Below are positions 37,594 to 46,192 of a stretch of DNA of 64,000 nt, one piece after another. The translations under genes and the position numbers were made by a program. Position 1 is the stretch's first letter. Each line of letters opens with the position of its first letter. This DNA comes from Marilutibacter penaei. Lineage in GTDB: Bacteria; Pseudomonadota; Gammaproteobacteria; Xanthomonadales; Xanthomonadaceae. Below the pieces are notes generated by a model. The model did no database searches, was not told where the DNA came from, and saw only the letters and a list, made by a program, of their open reading frames with translations. The stretch lies in contig NZ_JACHTE010000004.1 in assembly GCF_014145395.1 (NCBI RefSeq), positions 282,047 through 346,046 of the forward strand, read 5' to 3'.

Positions 37594-38821
37594 GTCCCAG
37601 GTCCACTTCAGGGATCGGCGGGAGGCTGCAGTCGTGGCCGGTCATGTCCTGGTCCGGCGACTTGAACCCGTTCGGGCCATCGGCATTGATCACGCCGGAC
37701 ACATCGCGCAGGCAGATCTGCGGACCGCCGTCGAGTTCGGCATTGTGGAAGCCGTCCCACAGCACGTCCGGGAACCGCCCGGACAGGCCGAACATCGCCG
37801 TCTTGAGGGCCTTCAGGTCGAGGCCATCGGGCGAATCGCCGCCCCCGGAAAGCCGGTTGCCATGGACGTGGATGCGCTCCGGGTACGGATCGAAGGTCTC
37901 CGAGCGGCTCGAATCCTTGTAGCCCGTCGAGTAGACGCTGGACACGATGATGTTGGCGGTCTTGTTGTCGGCGATGTCGTTGTCGAAGATCTCGACGTCG
38001 TCGTTGGAGTTGATCACCACGCCGCTGCCCGCCGGCACGCTGGCCACCGGGGTCCCCTTGGCACCGAAGTTCGCGGTGTTGTTGGCGAGCACCTGGTTGC
38101 GGAACACGCGGACGTTGCCGCCGGGCTGCTGCAGCGCCGGCATGTTGAACACCAGGATGCCGCCGGTGTTGTTCGTGGCGAGGTTGCCGTAGACGTCCGC
38201 GTTGACCGTGTTCTCCACTTCGATGCCGGCCACGTTGAACTCGGCCCGGTTGTTGCGGACGATCACGTCGCGGGACTGGCCAACGTAGATGCCGGCGTCG
38301 GACGCACCGATGGCGATGGCGTCCTCGATCAGCACGTTGCGGGTGCGCACCGGGTAGATGCCGTAGCCCCCGTTGCCGGTATCGGGCCCCCCCGTCCACT
38401 CGACGCGGATGCGCCGGATGGTGATGTTCTCCGCCTCGTTGATCTTCAGGCCATCACCCTTGGCGTCCTCGATCGCCAGGTCCTCGATGGTGAAATCGCC
38501 CGCGGTCACCAGCAGGCCCTCTGCACCGGCCTTCTGGCCCTTGAAGCTGAGGACCGTCGTGTCATGGCCCTCGCCGCGCAGCGTCACCCCGTCCACCCGC
38601 AGGCTGAGGCTGCGGTCGAACACGTGCCGGCCGGCGGGGACCACGATGACGTCACCGGGCTTGGCATCGAGCAGTTGTTCGCGCAGCGTCTCCGCATGGG
38701 CCGGGTCGGCCTGCTCGACCGTGGCCGACGGCGCATGGCGCGGCCCCTCGTCGCAGCCGGCCAGCGTGCCCGCCGCGATGGCGACTGTCGCCAGTGCACA
38801 GATCGTCTTCCCCTTTGTCAC
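37586..38821 (-). CDS. Parallel beta-helix repeat lipoprotein
   Basis: The 411-residue product has the lipobox TLAGC (Cys23) followed by Asp-Glu. Many right-handed beta-helix turns follow ([84 protein letters not shown]). Such folds occur in polysaccharide lyases and in non-catalytic scaffolds. No lyase-specific catalytic set was recognised. Asp-Glu at +2/+3 would favour inner-membrane retention in enterobacteria. GTG at 38821 is chosen because GGGGAG lies about 8 nt upstream and the signal peptide then starts correctly. It is first in the operon with the dihaem cytochrome and divergent from the AraC gene. Confidence 0.83.
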   Translation of the reverse strand: MTKGKTICALATVAIAAGTLAGCDEGPRHAPSATVEQADPAHAETLREQLLDAKPGDVIVVPAGRHVFDRSLSLRVDGVTLRGEGHDTTVLSFKGQKAGAEGLLVTAGDFTIEDLAIEDAKGDGLKINEAENITIRRIRVEWTGGPDTGNGGYGIYPVRTRNVLIEDAIAIGASDAGIYVGQSRDVIVRNNRAEFNVAGIEVENTVNADVYGNLATNNTGGILVFNMPALQQPGGNVRVFRNQVLANNTANFGAKGTPVASVPAGSGVVINSNDDVEIFDNDIADNKTANIIVSSVYSTGYKDSSRSETFDPYPERIHVHGNRLSGGGDSPDGLDLKALKTAMFGLSGRFPDVLWDGFHNAELDGGPQICLRDVSGVINADGPNGFKSPDQDMTGHDCSLPPIPEVDLGRG

Positions 38822-38952
38822 CCTGCGTCTCCCCTGCTTGAATCGGCTGGGGACCGGGCCCCGAGGCCGCCAGTCTCCGACGTCCGGCACGGTGCACGGG
38901 AGGGGCAAGCCGGCATACTACGGGGGGAAAACCGGACAACATACGGCCTCGC

Positions 38953-40005
38953 ATGTCCAATCATGGCAGCACCGCACATATCCAGGCCGGCGGCGGCAGG
39001 ATCAAGAGCGGGATCGTCGCGGCCCTGGTCGGCCGTGCCGGGGAGCTTGGCGTCGACTGCGCGGACTGGTTCGCGGGCATGCCCTTTGCCGCGGCGGACG
39101 TGAAGCCCGAATCGCCGATCTACCTGTCCTACCGGCAGGCCTGCGAGGTGGTCCGCCGCGCGCTGCGCAGCCTGCCGGGCAGCGCCCACGGGCTTGAGAT
39201 CGGCTATCGCCAGGACGTCGGGCATTTCGGCCTGGTGGGGCTGGCCATGCTGACGGCGAACAACTTCGGCGAGGCCCTGGAACTCGGCATCCAGTTCGCC
39301 CCGGTCACGGGCGCGATGATGGAGTTGCGCTCCGAGCCCTGGCAGGCGGGCGAGCAGGCGGGCATTGCCGTGGCCGCGCGCATGCGCACCCACGATCCGG
39401 ACATCGAACCGTTCCTCAACGAGGAACTGTTCGCCAGCTGCATGATGCTCAGCCGCGGCCTGCTGGGCCCGGACTTCACCCTGGAATCCGCGGAGTTCAG
39501 CTACCCCATGCCGGCGCACGCCGACGCTTATCCGGCCCTCTTTGGATGCGAGGTCCGTTTCAACGCCCCCGCCAATCGCGTGAGGATCCATCGCCGCTGG
39601 CTGCAACGCCCGATGCCGGCGCACAACCCCGCCACCGCGCGCCACGTGCTGGCGTTGTGCCGTGAGCAGATGCCCGCCGAACAGCCCTCCCGCCAGATCG
39701 TGGGGGCCGTGGAACAGCTGTTGAGGCTGCAGGTCGCGGATGCGCCACGACTGACCGACATCGCGGCCGAACTCCACCTGACCGAACGCACCCTGCGACG
39801 CCACCTCCAAGAGGCCGGCACCCATTTCAAGGCGCTGCACGACCAGGTGCGACGGGAGGCGGCCGAGACGCTGCTGCGCACGCCGGGCGTGCCGATCGCC
39901 GAGGTCGGCGCGTCAGTGGGCTTCGCCGACGCGCGCGAGTTCCGCCGGGCATTCAAACGCTGGACCGGACACTCGCCGCGCGAGGCCCGGCACGGCAAGA
40001 CCTGA
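38953..40005 (+). CDS. AraC-family transcriptional regulator with N-terminal arabinose-binding-type domain
   Basis: The 350-residue protein has an N-terminal effector domain (about 25-220) of the OruR/Arabinose_bd type (YLSYRQACEVVRRALRSLPG, LEIGYRQDVGHFGLVGLAML, CEVRFNAPANRVRIHRRWL). A C-terminal AraC HTH pair follows (about 250-345: LTDIAAELHLTERTLRRHLQ, VPIAEVGASVGFADAREFRR, AFKRWTGHSPREAR). It is divergent from the beta-helix/cytochrome operon across a 131-nt region. That arrangement suggests it controls this operon, and perhaps the TonB receptor. The inducer is unknown. Confidence 0.9.
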   Translation: MSNHGSTAHIQAGGGRIKSGIVAALVGRAGELGVDCADWFAGMPFAAADVKPESPIYLSYRQACEVVRRALRSLPGSAHGLEIGYRQDVGHFGLVGLAMLTANNFGEALELGIQFAPVTGAMMELRSEPWQAGEQAGIAVAARMRTHDPDIEPFLNEELFASCMMLSRGLLGPDFTLESAEFSYPMPAHADAYPALFGCEVRFNAPANRVRIHRRWLQRPMPAHNPATARHVLALCREQMPAEQPSRQIVGAVEQLLRLQVADAPRLTDIAAELHLTERTLRRHLQEAGTHFKALHDQVRREAAETLLRTPGVPIAEVGASVGFADAREFRRAFKRWTGHSPREARHGKT

Positions 40006-40025
40006 CGGTCCGCCGGCCGAACGGA

Positions 40026-40409
40026 TCAGCCCAGGACCAACACCGCATCCACTTCGAACGCCGCGCCCTTCGGCAGGCCGGAGACCTCGATCGTCGAGCG
40101 TGCCGGATAGGGGGCTTCGAAGTACTCGCCCATGACCGCGTTGACCGCCGAGAAGTCGTTGAGGTCGGTGACGTACAGGCCCAGGCGCACCACCTGCGAC
40201 AACGAACCGCCCGCGGCTTCGCAGACGGCCTTCAGGTTGTCGAAGCTCCGGCGCACCTGCGCCTCGATGTCGCCATCGACGAGGTTGCCGCTCGCAGGGT
40301 CCAGCGGGATCTGGCCCGAGAGATACACCGTGCTGCCTGCCCGGACGGCCTGGGAATAGGGGCCGATCGCAGCGGGGGCGTGGTCGGTGTGGATGGTGTC
40401 GCGGGGCAT
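40026..40409 (-). CDS. ridA: RidA-family reactive enamine/imine deaminase
   Basis: The 127-residue protein matches RidA (YjgF/YER057c). The N-terminal APAAIGPYSQAVRAGSTVYL, the core DIEAQVRRSFDNLKAVCEAA, and the C-terminal arginine motif YPARSTIEVSGLPKGAAFEV are all present. The arginine in PARSTIEV anchors the substrate carboxylate. RidA hydrolyses 2-aminoacrylate-type intermediates and protects PLP enzymes. It lies 55 nt after spoT on the same strand. In related genomes I expect recG to follow, but here a 6-kb accessory block intervenes. Confidence 0.95.
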   Translation of the reverse strand: MPRDTIHTDHAPAAIGPYSQAVRAGSTVYLSGQIPLDPASGNLVDGDIEAQVRRSFDNLKAVCEAAGGSLSQVVRLGLYVTDLNDFSAVNAVMGEYFEAPYPARSTIEVSGLPKGAAFEVDAVLVLG

Positions 40410-40464
40410 CGGGGCGTCCTGCAGCTGAAGGGGTGCCCAGTGTAGCGGGCCATCCCTGCTGCGG

Positions 40465-42645
40465 TCAGATCCGCTGTACGCCGAGGACGACGTTGAGCCG
40501 GCGCACGCGCCGCATCACGTTGGCGATATGGCGGCGACCGGTGACTTCGATCGAGAAGCGCATGACCGCGACGTGCGTGTCGCGCTCGAGGTACTCCACC
40601 CGGTCGATATTGGCTTCGGCATCGGCGATGGCTGCGGCGACCTGCGCGAGTGCACCGGGCCGGTTGTCGACTTCGATCCGCAGCGCCGCTGAGAAGTCCC
40701 CCCGGACTTCACGGTCCCAGCCGATGGACACCCAGCGCTCGGGCGACTTGCGGTACTCGACCACGTTGGCGCAGTCGAGCCGATGGACCACCACCCCGCG
40801 CCCCGCGGTGTGGTATCCCATCACGTCGTCGCCAGGCACCGGGAGGCAGCACTGGGCGAAGCTGATCACGCCCCGCTCCGAACCGGTGATGAGGATCTTC
40901 TCCTCGGGAACGCGCACGGTCATGGACGGCTTCGCCCCGCCCCCCGTGCCCGGCCCCTCCCGCGCAAGCACCTGGGCGACCTGCGCCGGCATGTAGTTCC
41001 CCAGTGCGATCTCTGCCAGCAGCGCCTCGAGGCGCGGATAGCGGTGCTCGTCCAGGTAGGCGTCGACGCGCCCCGGCGGCACCCGGTCGAGCGATGTGCC
41101 CAGGCCTTCGAGCGCACGATCGAGCATGCGATGGCCCAGTTGGACGGCGTCCTCATGGCCGATCTGCTTGAGTTGCTGGCGAATGGACGTGCGGGCCTTG
41201 CCGGACACGACGAATTCCAGCCACTGGGGCTTGGGCGTGGACGAACGCGCGGTGATGACCTCCACGCGCTGGCCGCTCTGCAGGCGCGTGCGCAGCGGGG
41301 CCAGCTTGCCGTCCACGCGCGCCGCGACCGCCTGGTTGCCGACGTCGGTGTGGACCGCGTAGGCGAAGTCCAGCGCGGTGGCGTTGCGCGGCAGCGACAG
41401 GATGTCGCCCTTCGGCGTGAACAGGTAGACCTCGTCCGGGAACAGGTCGACCTTGACGTTCTCGAGGAACTCCAGCGACGAGCCGGTGTCGTGCTGCGAC
41501 TCCACCAGTCCGGTGATCCAGTGGTGCGCACGGCTCTGCGCGCTGTTGGGGCCTTCGGCCCCGTCCTTGTACGACCAGTGCGCGGCGACGCCTTTCTCGG
41601 CGACCAGGTCCATCTCCTCGGTGCGGATCTGCACCTCGACCGGCGAGCCGTAAGGCCCGAACAGCACCGTGTGCAGCGACTGGTAGCCGTTCGCTTTCGG
41701 GATCGCGATGAAGTCGCGGAAGCGGGCATCCAGCGGCTTGTAGGTGGCATGCACCACGCCCAGCGCGTGGTAGCAGTCGGGCACCGAGCGCACCACCACG
41801 CGGAACCCGAACACGTCCATCACCTGGTTGAAGCTCTTGTTCTCCGCGCGCATCTTCGTATAGATGCTCCACGGCGACTTCACCCGGCTGACCAGGCGGT
41901 GCTGCAGCTTCTCCTTCGCCAGGCGCTGGGCGAGGTTGGCCTCGATCTGCACCAGGGCCTCGCGGCGCACCACCGGCTGGGTGCGCAGGCGTTTCTCGAT
42001 GACCGCATGCCGCCACGGGTGCAGCGCGCGGAAGCCGAGGTCCTGCAGCTCGGCCTTGATCAGGTTCATGCCGAGCCGCTGCGCGATCGGCGCGTAGATC
42101 TCGAGTGTCTCGAGCGCGATGCGTTGCCGCGCCTCCGCGCCTTGCGCGCCCAGCGTGCGCATGTTGTGCAGCCGGTCGGCCAGCTTGATCAGGATGACGC
42201 GCAGGTCGCGCGACATCGCCAGCAGCATCTTGCGGAAACTTTCCGCGGTCGCCTCGGCGCGGCTGCGGAACTGCAGTTTGTCCAGCTTGGTGACGCCATC
42301 GACCAGCTCGGCAACGGTCGCGCCGAATTCGCTCTCCAGGCACTCGCGGGTGACCGGGGTGTCCTCGATGGTGTCGTGCAGGATCGCCGCGATCAGCGTC
42401 TCCGCATCCAGGCCCTGCTCGGCGAGGACGCGTGCCACCGCCACCGGATGGGTGATGTAGGGCTCACCCGACTTGCGGGTCTGGCCGGCATGTGCCGACG
42501 CGCCCACTGCCCAGGCACGGCGCAGGCGCTCGCGCTGGCTGGCGTCGAGATAGTGGGCCGAGGCCTCCAGCGCCTGCACGTAGTCGGGCAGCGACGAGGC
42601 GTCGCCGGCCGTGGGCGTGCGGCTGGGCTGGAGATGGGCAGACAT
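40465..42645 (-). CDS. spoT: Bifunctional (p)ppGpp synthetase/hydrolase SpoT
   Basis: The 726-residue protein has an intact HD hydrolase domain (HPVAVARVLAEQGLDAETLI, AILHDTIEDTPVTRE with the HDxxED motif). The synthetase domain shows FGFRVVVRSVPDCYHALGVV, RFRDFIAIPKANGYQSLHT and VEVQIRTEEMDLVAEKGVAA. A TGS domain (VYLFTPKGDILSLPRNATAL), a helical/zinc-finger region and a C-terminal ACT domain (VDNRPGALAQVAAAIADAEA) follow. The intact hydrolase motif distinguishes it from RelA. The ATG at 42645 follows the rpoZ terminator by about 60 nt. The gene order gmk-rpoZ-spoT is conserved. Confidence 0.95.
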   Translation of the reverse strand: MSAHLQPSRTPTAGDASSLPDYVQALEASAHYLDASQRERLRRAWAVGASAHAGQTRKSGEPYITHPVAVARVLAEQGLDAETLIAAILHDTIEDTPVTRECLESEFGATVAELVDGVTKLDKLQFRSRAEATAESFRKMLLAMSRDLRVILIKLADRLHNMRTLGAQGAEARQRIALETLEIYAPIAQRLGMNLIKAELQDLGFRALHPWRHAVIEKRLRTQPVVRREALVQIEANLAQRLAKEKLQHRLVSRVKSPWSIYTKMRAENKSFNQVMDVFGFRVVVRSVPDCYHALGVVHATYKPLDARFRDFIAIPKANGYQSLHTVLFGPYGSPVEVQIRTEEMDLVAEKGVAAHWSYKDGAEGPNSAQSRAHHWITGLVESQHDTGSSLEFLENVKVDLFPDEVYLFTPKGDILSLPRNATALDFAYAVHTDVGNQAVAARVDGKLAPLRTRLQSGQRVEVITARSSTPKPQWLEFVVSGKARTSIRQQLKQIGHEDAVQLGHRMLDRALEGLGTSLDRVPPGRVDAYLDEHRYPRLEALLAEIALGNYMPAQVAQVLAREGPGTGGGAKPSMTVRVPEEKILITGSERGVISFAQCCLPVPGDDVMGYHTAGRGVVVHRLDCANVVEYRKSPERWVSIGWDREVRGDFSAALRIEVDNRPGALAQVAAAIADAEANIDRVEYLERDTHVAVMRFSIEVTGRRHIANVMRRVRRLNVVLGVQRI

Positions 42646-42708
42646 ACTGGCAATCTAAGGGCCGTGAAGGCGCCTTGCAATGCATTTTTGCCGCCCCCGC
42701 GAACGCAA

Positions 42709-42732
42709 ACGGCCCCGCCAGGGCGGGGCCGT
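42709..42732 (-). terminator. Hairpin terminator (possibly partial) after rpoZ
   Basis: An 11-bp perfect inverted repeat (ACGGCCCCGCC and complement) with a tight loop starts 31 nt after the rpoZ stop. On the minus strand it is followed by TTGCGTTCG. spoT starts about 60 nt further on, so this element may let only part of the transcription continue into spoT. Confidence 0.6.
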
Positions 42733-42762
42733 CGGACAACCGGAATCGAAACCGACCGTCGG

Positions 42763-43062
42763 TCAGTCGTCGTTCTTCGACATGTCCTCGTCGGCCACCA
42801 CTTCGGCGGCGGCCCACTCCAGCGCCTCGCGCTCCTTGCGCTCGCGCTCGGACTTCTCCACGGCCTCGATGTAGTCCGTGTCGACCTCGCGCGCGGCGAT
42901 CTCGCGCAGCGCCAGCACGGTCGGCTTGTCGTTGGTCTCGGCGTTGTCGAGCATCGGCTCGACGCCATTGGCCAGCTGGCGCGCGCGCTTGGCGGCCAAC
43001 ATGACCAGTTCGAAGCGGTTGTCGACCACTTCCAGGCAATCTTCAACAGTGATGCGGGCCAT
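42763..43062 (-). CDS. rpoZ: DNA-directed RNA polymerase omega subunit
   Basis: The 99-residue product starts [20 protein letters not shown], with the RpoZ core [40 protein letters not shown]. Omega binds the beta-prime C-terminus, aids RNA polymerase assembly and contributes to a ppGpp site, which fits its place just before spoT. The C-terminal tail is acidic ([16 protein letters not shown]). The gene is 114 nt downstream of gmk. Confidence 0.97.
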   Translation of the reverse strand: MARITVEDCLEVVDNRFELVMLAAKRARQLANGVEPMLDNAETNDKPTVLALREIAAREVDTDYIEAVEKSERERKEREALEWAAAEVVADEDMSKNDD

Positions 43063-43176
43063 GGGGCTCCCGGCGACGCGCGCCGTCTTGCGGAATAGGA
43101 CTGGCCATTATAGGGAGGGCCTGCCAGCCTCGGCAAGCCCACCCTTGTAAATCAGTCGCTTACGGAAACGGGCCGT

Positions 43177-43797
43177 TCAGCCTGCAAGCAGGCGCTGGAT
43201 CAGCCGGCCATGCCGGGCCACCTGCATCTCGCGGCGGAGGCGGCTGGCGGTGAACACCGCACACATCTCGTCCACGGCGACCGCGAAGTGTTCGTTCACG
43301 ATCACGTAGTCGAATTCGCCATAGTGCGACATCTCCTCGCGCGCGGCGGCCAGGCGCTGGGCGATCACCTCGTCGCTGTCCTGCCCGCGGTTGCGCATCC
43401 GCTGCTCCAGCGCCTCGCTGGACGGCGGCAAAATGAACACGCTGATCGCGCCGGGCACCTTGGCCCGCACCTGGCGTGCACCCTGCCAGTCGATCTCCAG
43501 CAGCACGTCGCGCCCGGACGCCAGTTGCGGCTCCACGGACTGCCGGGCGGTGCCTTTCCAGTCGCCGTGCACGCGGGCGTGCTCGAAGAAGTCGCCGGCG
43601 TCGACCATCCGCTCGAACTCCGCGGCGCTGACGAAGTGGTAGTGCTCCGCGTGGCGCTCGCCCGGGCGCGGCTGGCGCGACGTGAACGAGATCGACAGGG
43701 CGATGTTGGGGTCGCGCGCGAGCACCGCGTTCACGATGCTGGACTTGCCGGCCCCCGACGGCGCGGCGACGATGAAGAGCGTGCCTCGCATGGTCAT
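43177..43797 (-). CDS. gmk: Guanylate kinase
   Basis: The 206-residue enzyme phosphorylates GMP to GDP. It has the P-loop [15 protein letters not shown], the GMP-binding segment [20 protein letters not shown], and [18 protein letters not shown]. The ATG at 43797 overlaps the yicC stop by 4 nt (ATGA). A second ATG two codons later would give [18 protein letters not shown], which is also plausible. Confidence 0.96.
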   Translation of the reverse strand: MTMRGTLFIVAAPSGAGKSSIVNAVLARDPNIALSISFTSRQPRPGERHAEHYHFVSAAEFERMVDAGDFFEHARVHGDWKGTARQSVEPQLASGRDVLLEIDWQGARQVRAKVPGAISVFILPPSSEALEQRMRNRGQDSDEVIAQRLAAAREEMSHYGEFDYVIVNEHFAVAVDEMCAVFTASRLRREMQVARHGRLIQRLLAG

Positions 43798-44654
43798 TCG
43801 ATGTTCTGCACCTGTTCGCGGATCTGATCGATGAGCACCTTCAGCTCCACCGCCGCGGCGGTGCTGCGCGCGTCGACCGACTTCGAGCCCAGCGTGTTCG
43901 CCTCGCGATTGAACTCCTGCAACAGGAAATCGAGCCGGCGGCCGACGGCTTCGCGCAGCCCCAGCACGCGCCGGGCCTCGGACACGTGGGCGGCGAGTCG
44001 ATCGAGCTCCTCGTCCACATCGAGCTTCTGCAGCGCGATCACCAGCTCCTGCTCCAACCGTCCCGGATCGACCGGCTGTGGCAGGTCCGCCAGCCGCGCT
44101 TCGAGCTTCTGGCGCTGCCCCTCGCGGATCACCGGCACCAGGGTGCGCAGCGTCGCGACATGGCCCTCGATCGCGTCCAGGCGTTCCCGGATCGCATCGG
44201 CCAACTTCGCGCCCTCGCGCTCTCGCGCGGCGACGAGCTCGTCCAGCACGGTATCGAGCAATGCCAGCGCGCTTTCGCGCAAGGCATCCGGATCGGAGGC
44301 CGGGGCCTGCATGACGCCCGGCAGCTGCAGGAGCTGCGCGAACTCGGTGTGGAGCCCCGGAAAGCGGGCGGTCAGGTCGATCGCCAGGTCCCCCAGCTCG
44401 CGCAGGCGGGTGGCGTCGACACGCAGCGCACCCTCGCCTTCCGGTGCGCGCAGGCGCAGGCTCAGGTCGAGCTTGCCGCGCGACAGACGTGCCCCGGTGC
44501 GCTCGCGCAGGGCGGGCTCCAGTGTGCGCAGGTCGTCGTGCAGGCGCGTGCCCACGTCCAGGAAGCGATGGTTCACCGAACGCAGCTCGCAGGACAGCGT
44601 GCCCCAGGGCGTGGCGCGTTCGCCGCTGGCGAAGGCGGTCATGCTGCGGATCAT
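43794..44654 (-). CDS. yicC: YicC-family endoribonuclease
   Basis: The 286-residue protein begins [20 protein letters not shown] and includes [20 protein letters not shown] near the start. Its C-terminus is [20 protein letters not shown], typical of YicC/YloC proteins. Members cleave RNA and act in small-RNA turnover in E. coli. The start at 44654 matches the family N-terminus. The gene overlaps gmk by 4 nt and is divergent from rph, with 135 nt between the start codons. Confidence 0.93.
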   Translation of the reverse strand: MIRSMTAFASGERATPWGTLSCELRSVNHRFLDVGTRLHDDLRTLEPALRERTGARLSRGKLDLSLRLRAPEGEGALRVDATRLRELGDLAIDLTARFPGLHTEFAQLLQLPGVMQAPASDPDALRESALALLDTVLDELVAAREREGAKLADAIRERLDAIEGHVATLRTLVPVIREGQRQKLEARLADLPQPVDPGRLEQELVIALQKLDVDEELDRLAAHVSEARRVLGLREAVGRRLDFLLQEFNREANTLGSKSVDARSTAAAVELKVLIDQIREQVQNIE

Positions 44655-44789
44655 CCGGGTCGTCCTGTCTGGCGTGCGCGTCGGGGCGGCGGTGAAGTAT
44701 GCCATTCGCGGCCCATCGGCGCGCCCCGCCCGGGCGTGTCCCACGCCAAACCGCTAGAATTCCGGGCTTGCCGACACCCTGGAAACCCC

Positions 44790-45539
44790 ATGTCCGACGC
44801 CGCCCCCCTCGTTCGTCCCAGTGGCCGCCGCCCCGACCAGTTGCGCGAGGTCCGCATCGAGCGCGGCTTCACCCGGCATGCCGAAGGTTCGGTGCTGGTG
44901 AGCTTCGGCGATACCCGCGTTCTGTGCACCGCCAGCGTCGAGAACCGCGTGCCGCCCTTCCTGCGCGGCAAGGGCGAAGGCTGGGTAACCGCCGAGTACG
45001 GCATGTTGCCGCGTGCCACCCACACCCGCAGCGACCGCGAGGCCGCACGCGGCAAGCAGGGCGGGCGCACGCTGGAGATCCAGCGCCTGATCGGCCGGTC
45101 CCTGCGCGCCTGCGTCGACCGCGGCCTGCTGGGCGAGCGCACCATCACCCTCGACTGCGACGTGCTGCAGGCCGACGGTGGCACCCGCACCGCCGCGATC
45201 ACCGGTGCCTACGTCGCGCTGGTCGACGCGGTCAACGGCCTGCTCGCCCGCGGCGAGATCAAGGCCAAGGGCGGCCGCACGCCGGTCTTCGGCGCGGTGG
45301 CGGCGGTGTCGGTCGGTATCTGGAAGGGCGTGCCGGTGCTGGACCTCGACTATGCCGAGGACAGCGACTGCGACACCGACATGAATGTCGTCATGAACGA
45401 CGGCGGCGGCTTCATCGAACTGCAGGGCACTGCAGAAGGCCATGCGTTCCGACGCGATGAACTCGATGCCATGAGCGCGCTGGCCGAGATCGGCATCGCC
45501 CGACTGGTCGAACGGCAGCGCGAAGCGCTGGACGGCTGA
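44790..45539 (+). CDS. rph: Ribonuclease PH
   Basis: The 249-residue phosphorolytic exonuclease trims tRNA 3' ends. Motifs seen are [20 protein letters not shown] at the N-terminus, [40 protein letters not shown], and [20 protein letters not shown]. The family-typical DxxxxD phosphate site is intact. ATG at 44790 is supported by homology. TAGAAT at 44755-44760 could be the -10 element. It is followed after 5 nt by rdgB and is probably co-transcribed with it. Confidence 0.96.
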   Translation: MSDAAPLVRPSGRRPDQLREVRIERGFTRHAEGSVLVSFGDTRVLCTASVENRVPPFLRGKGEGWVTAEYGMLPRATHTRSDREAARGKQGGRTLEIQRLIGRSLRACVDRGLLGERTITLDCDVLQADGGTRTAAITGAYVALVDAVNGLLARGEIKAKGGRTPVFGAVAAVSVGIWKGVPVLDLDYAEDSDCDTDMNVVMNDGGGFIELQGTAEGHAFRRDELDAMSALAEIGIARLVERQREALDG

Positions 45540-45544
45540 CCGCG

Positions 45545-46147
45545 ATGGCGCCCCCGTCGCCGCGCTGGGTCCTTGCCAGCGGCAACGCCGGCAAGCTGCG
45601 GGAGTTCCGTGCGCTGTTCGCGGGTGCAGGCGTCGAGGTGGTGCCGCAGGGCGAAATGGGCGTCGAAGACATCGAGGAGACCGGCCTCAGCTTCATCGAG
45701 AATGCCCTGCTAAAGGCCCGGCACGCCGCGCGCATGACCGGTCTGCCTGCACTCGCGGACGACTCGGGGCTCTGCGTCGACGCGCTTGGCGGTGCCCCGG
45801 GCCTGTATTCGGCCCGATACGCAGGACGGCATGGGGATGCCGGCGCCAATATCGCGAAACTGCTGGACGAACTCGACGGCATGTCCGATGCGGCGCGGCA
45901 GGCGCGCTTCGTCGCGGTGATCGTCCTGCTGTCCTCGCCTGAAGACCCCCGTCCCGTCGTGTGCGAAGGCGTCTGGGAAGGCCGCATCCTGCACGCACCG
46001 CTCGGCGACGGCGGCTTCGGCTACGACCCGGTGTTCCTGCCCGACGGCCACGCCTGCAGCGCCGCGCAACTGGACCCCGCACTGAAGAACCGGATCAGCC
46101 ATCGCGGCCAGGCGCTGGCCGGCCTCCGGCGGCAGTTGAATCGCTGA
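45545..46147 (+). CDS. rdgB: Non-canonical purine NTP pyrophosphatase (RdgB/HAM1)
   Basis: The 200-residue enzyme hydrolyses dITP, XTP and ITP to monophosphates and prevents their incorporation. It shows the family start WVLASGNAGKLREFRALF, then GLSFIENALLKARHAARMTG, LPALADDSGLCVDALGGAPG, and GGFGYDPVFLPDG. It begins 5 nt after rph, so the two are likely an operon. hemW follows 45 nt later with its own candidate -10. Confidence 0.96.
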   Translation: MAPPSPRWVLASGNAGKLREFRALFAGAGVEVVPQGEMGVEDIEETGLSFIENALLKARHAARMTGLPALADDSGLCVDALGGAPGLYSARYAGRHGDAGANIAKLLDELDGMSDAARQARFVAVIVLLSSPEDPRPVVCEGVWEGRILHAPLGDGGFGYDPVFLPDGHACSAAQLDPALKNRISHRGQALAGLRRQLNR

Positions 46148-46174
46148 GCGCGGATCGCGCCGTCCCGGAGCAGG

Positions 46175-46186
46175 GATGGGACAATA
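46175..46186 (+). promoter_or_regulatory. Candidate extended -10 promoter before hemW
   Basis: GATGGGACAATA contains TGG followed by GACAAT, like an extended -10. It ends 6 nt before the hemW ATG, so transcripts would be essentially leaderless. The same 12-mer occurs upstream of tkt at 11418-11429 on the minus strand. Tentative. Confidence 0.35.
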
Positions 46187-46192
46187 CGGCCG

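Noticed and set aside
33679..37665. A 1328-codon open frame on the plus strand across the TonB receptor and cytochrome genes
   Set aside because: It is antisense to two well-supported genes. Its composition is Arg/His/Val-rich shadow sequence with no recognisable domain, and high GC makes such open frames common.
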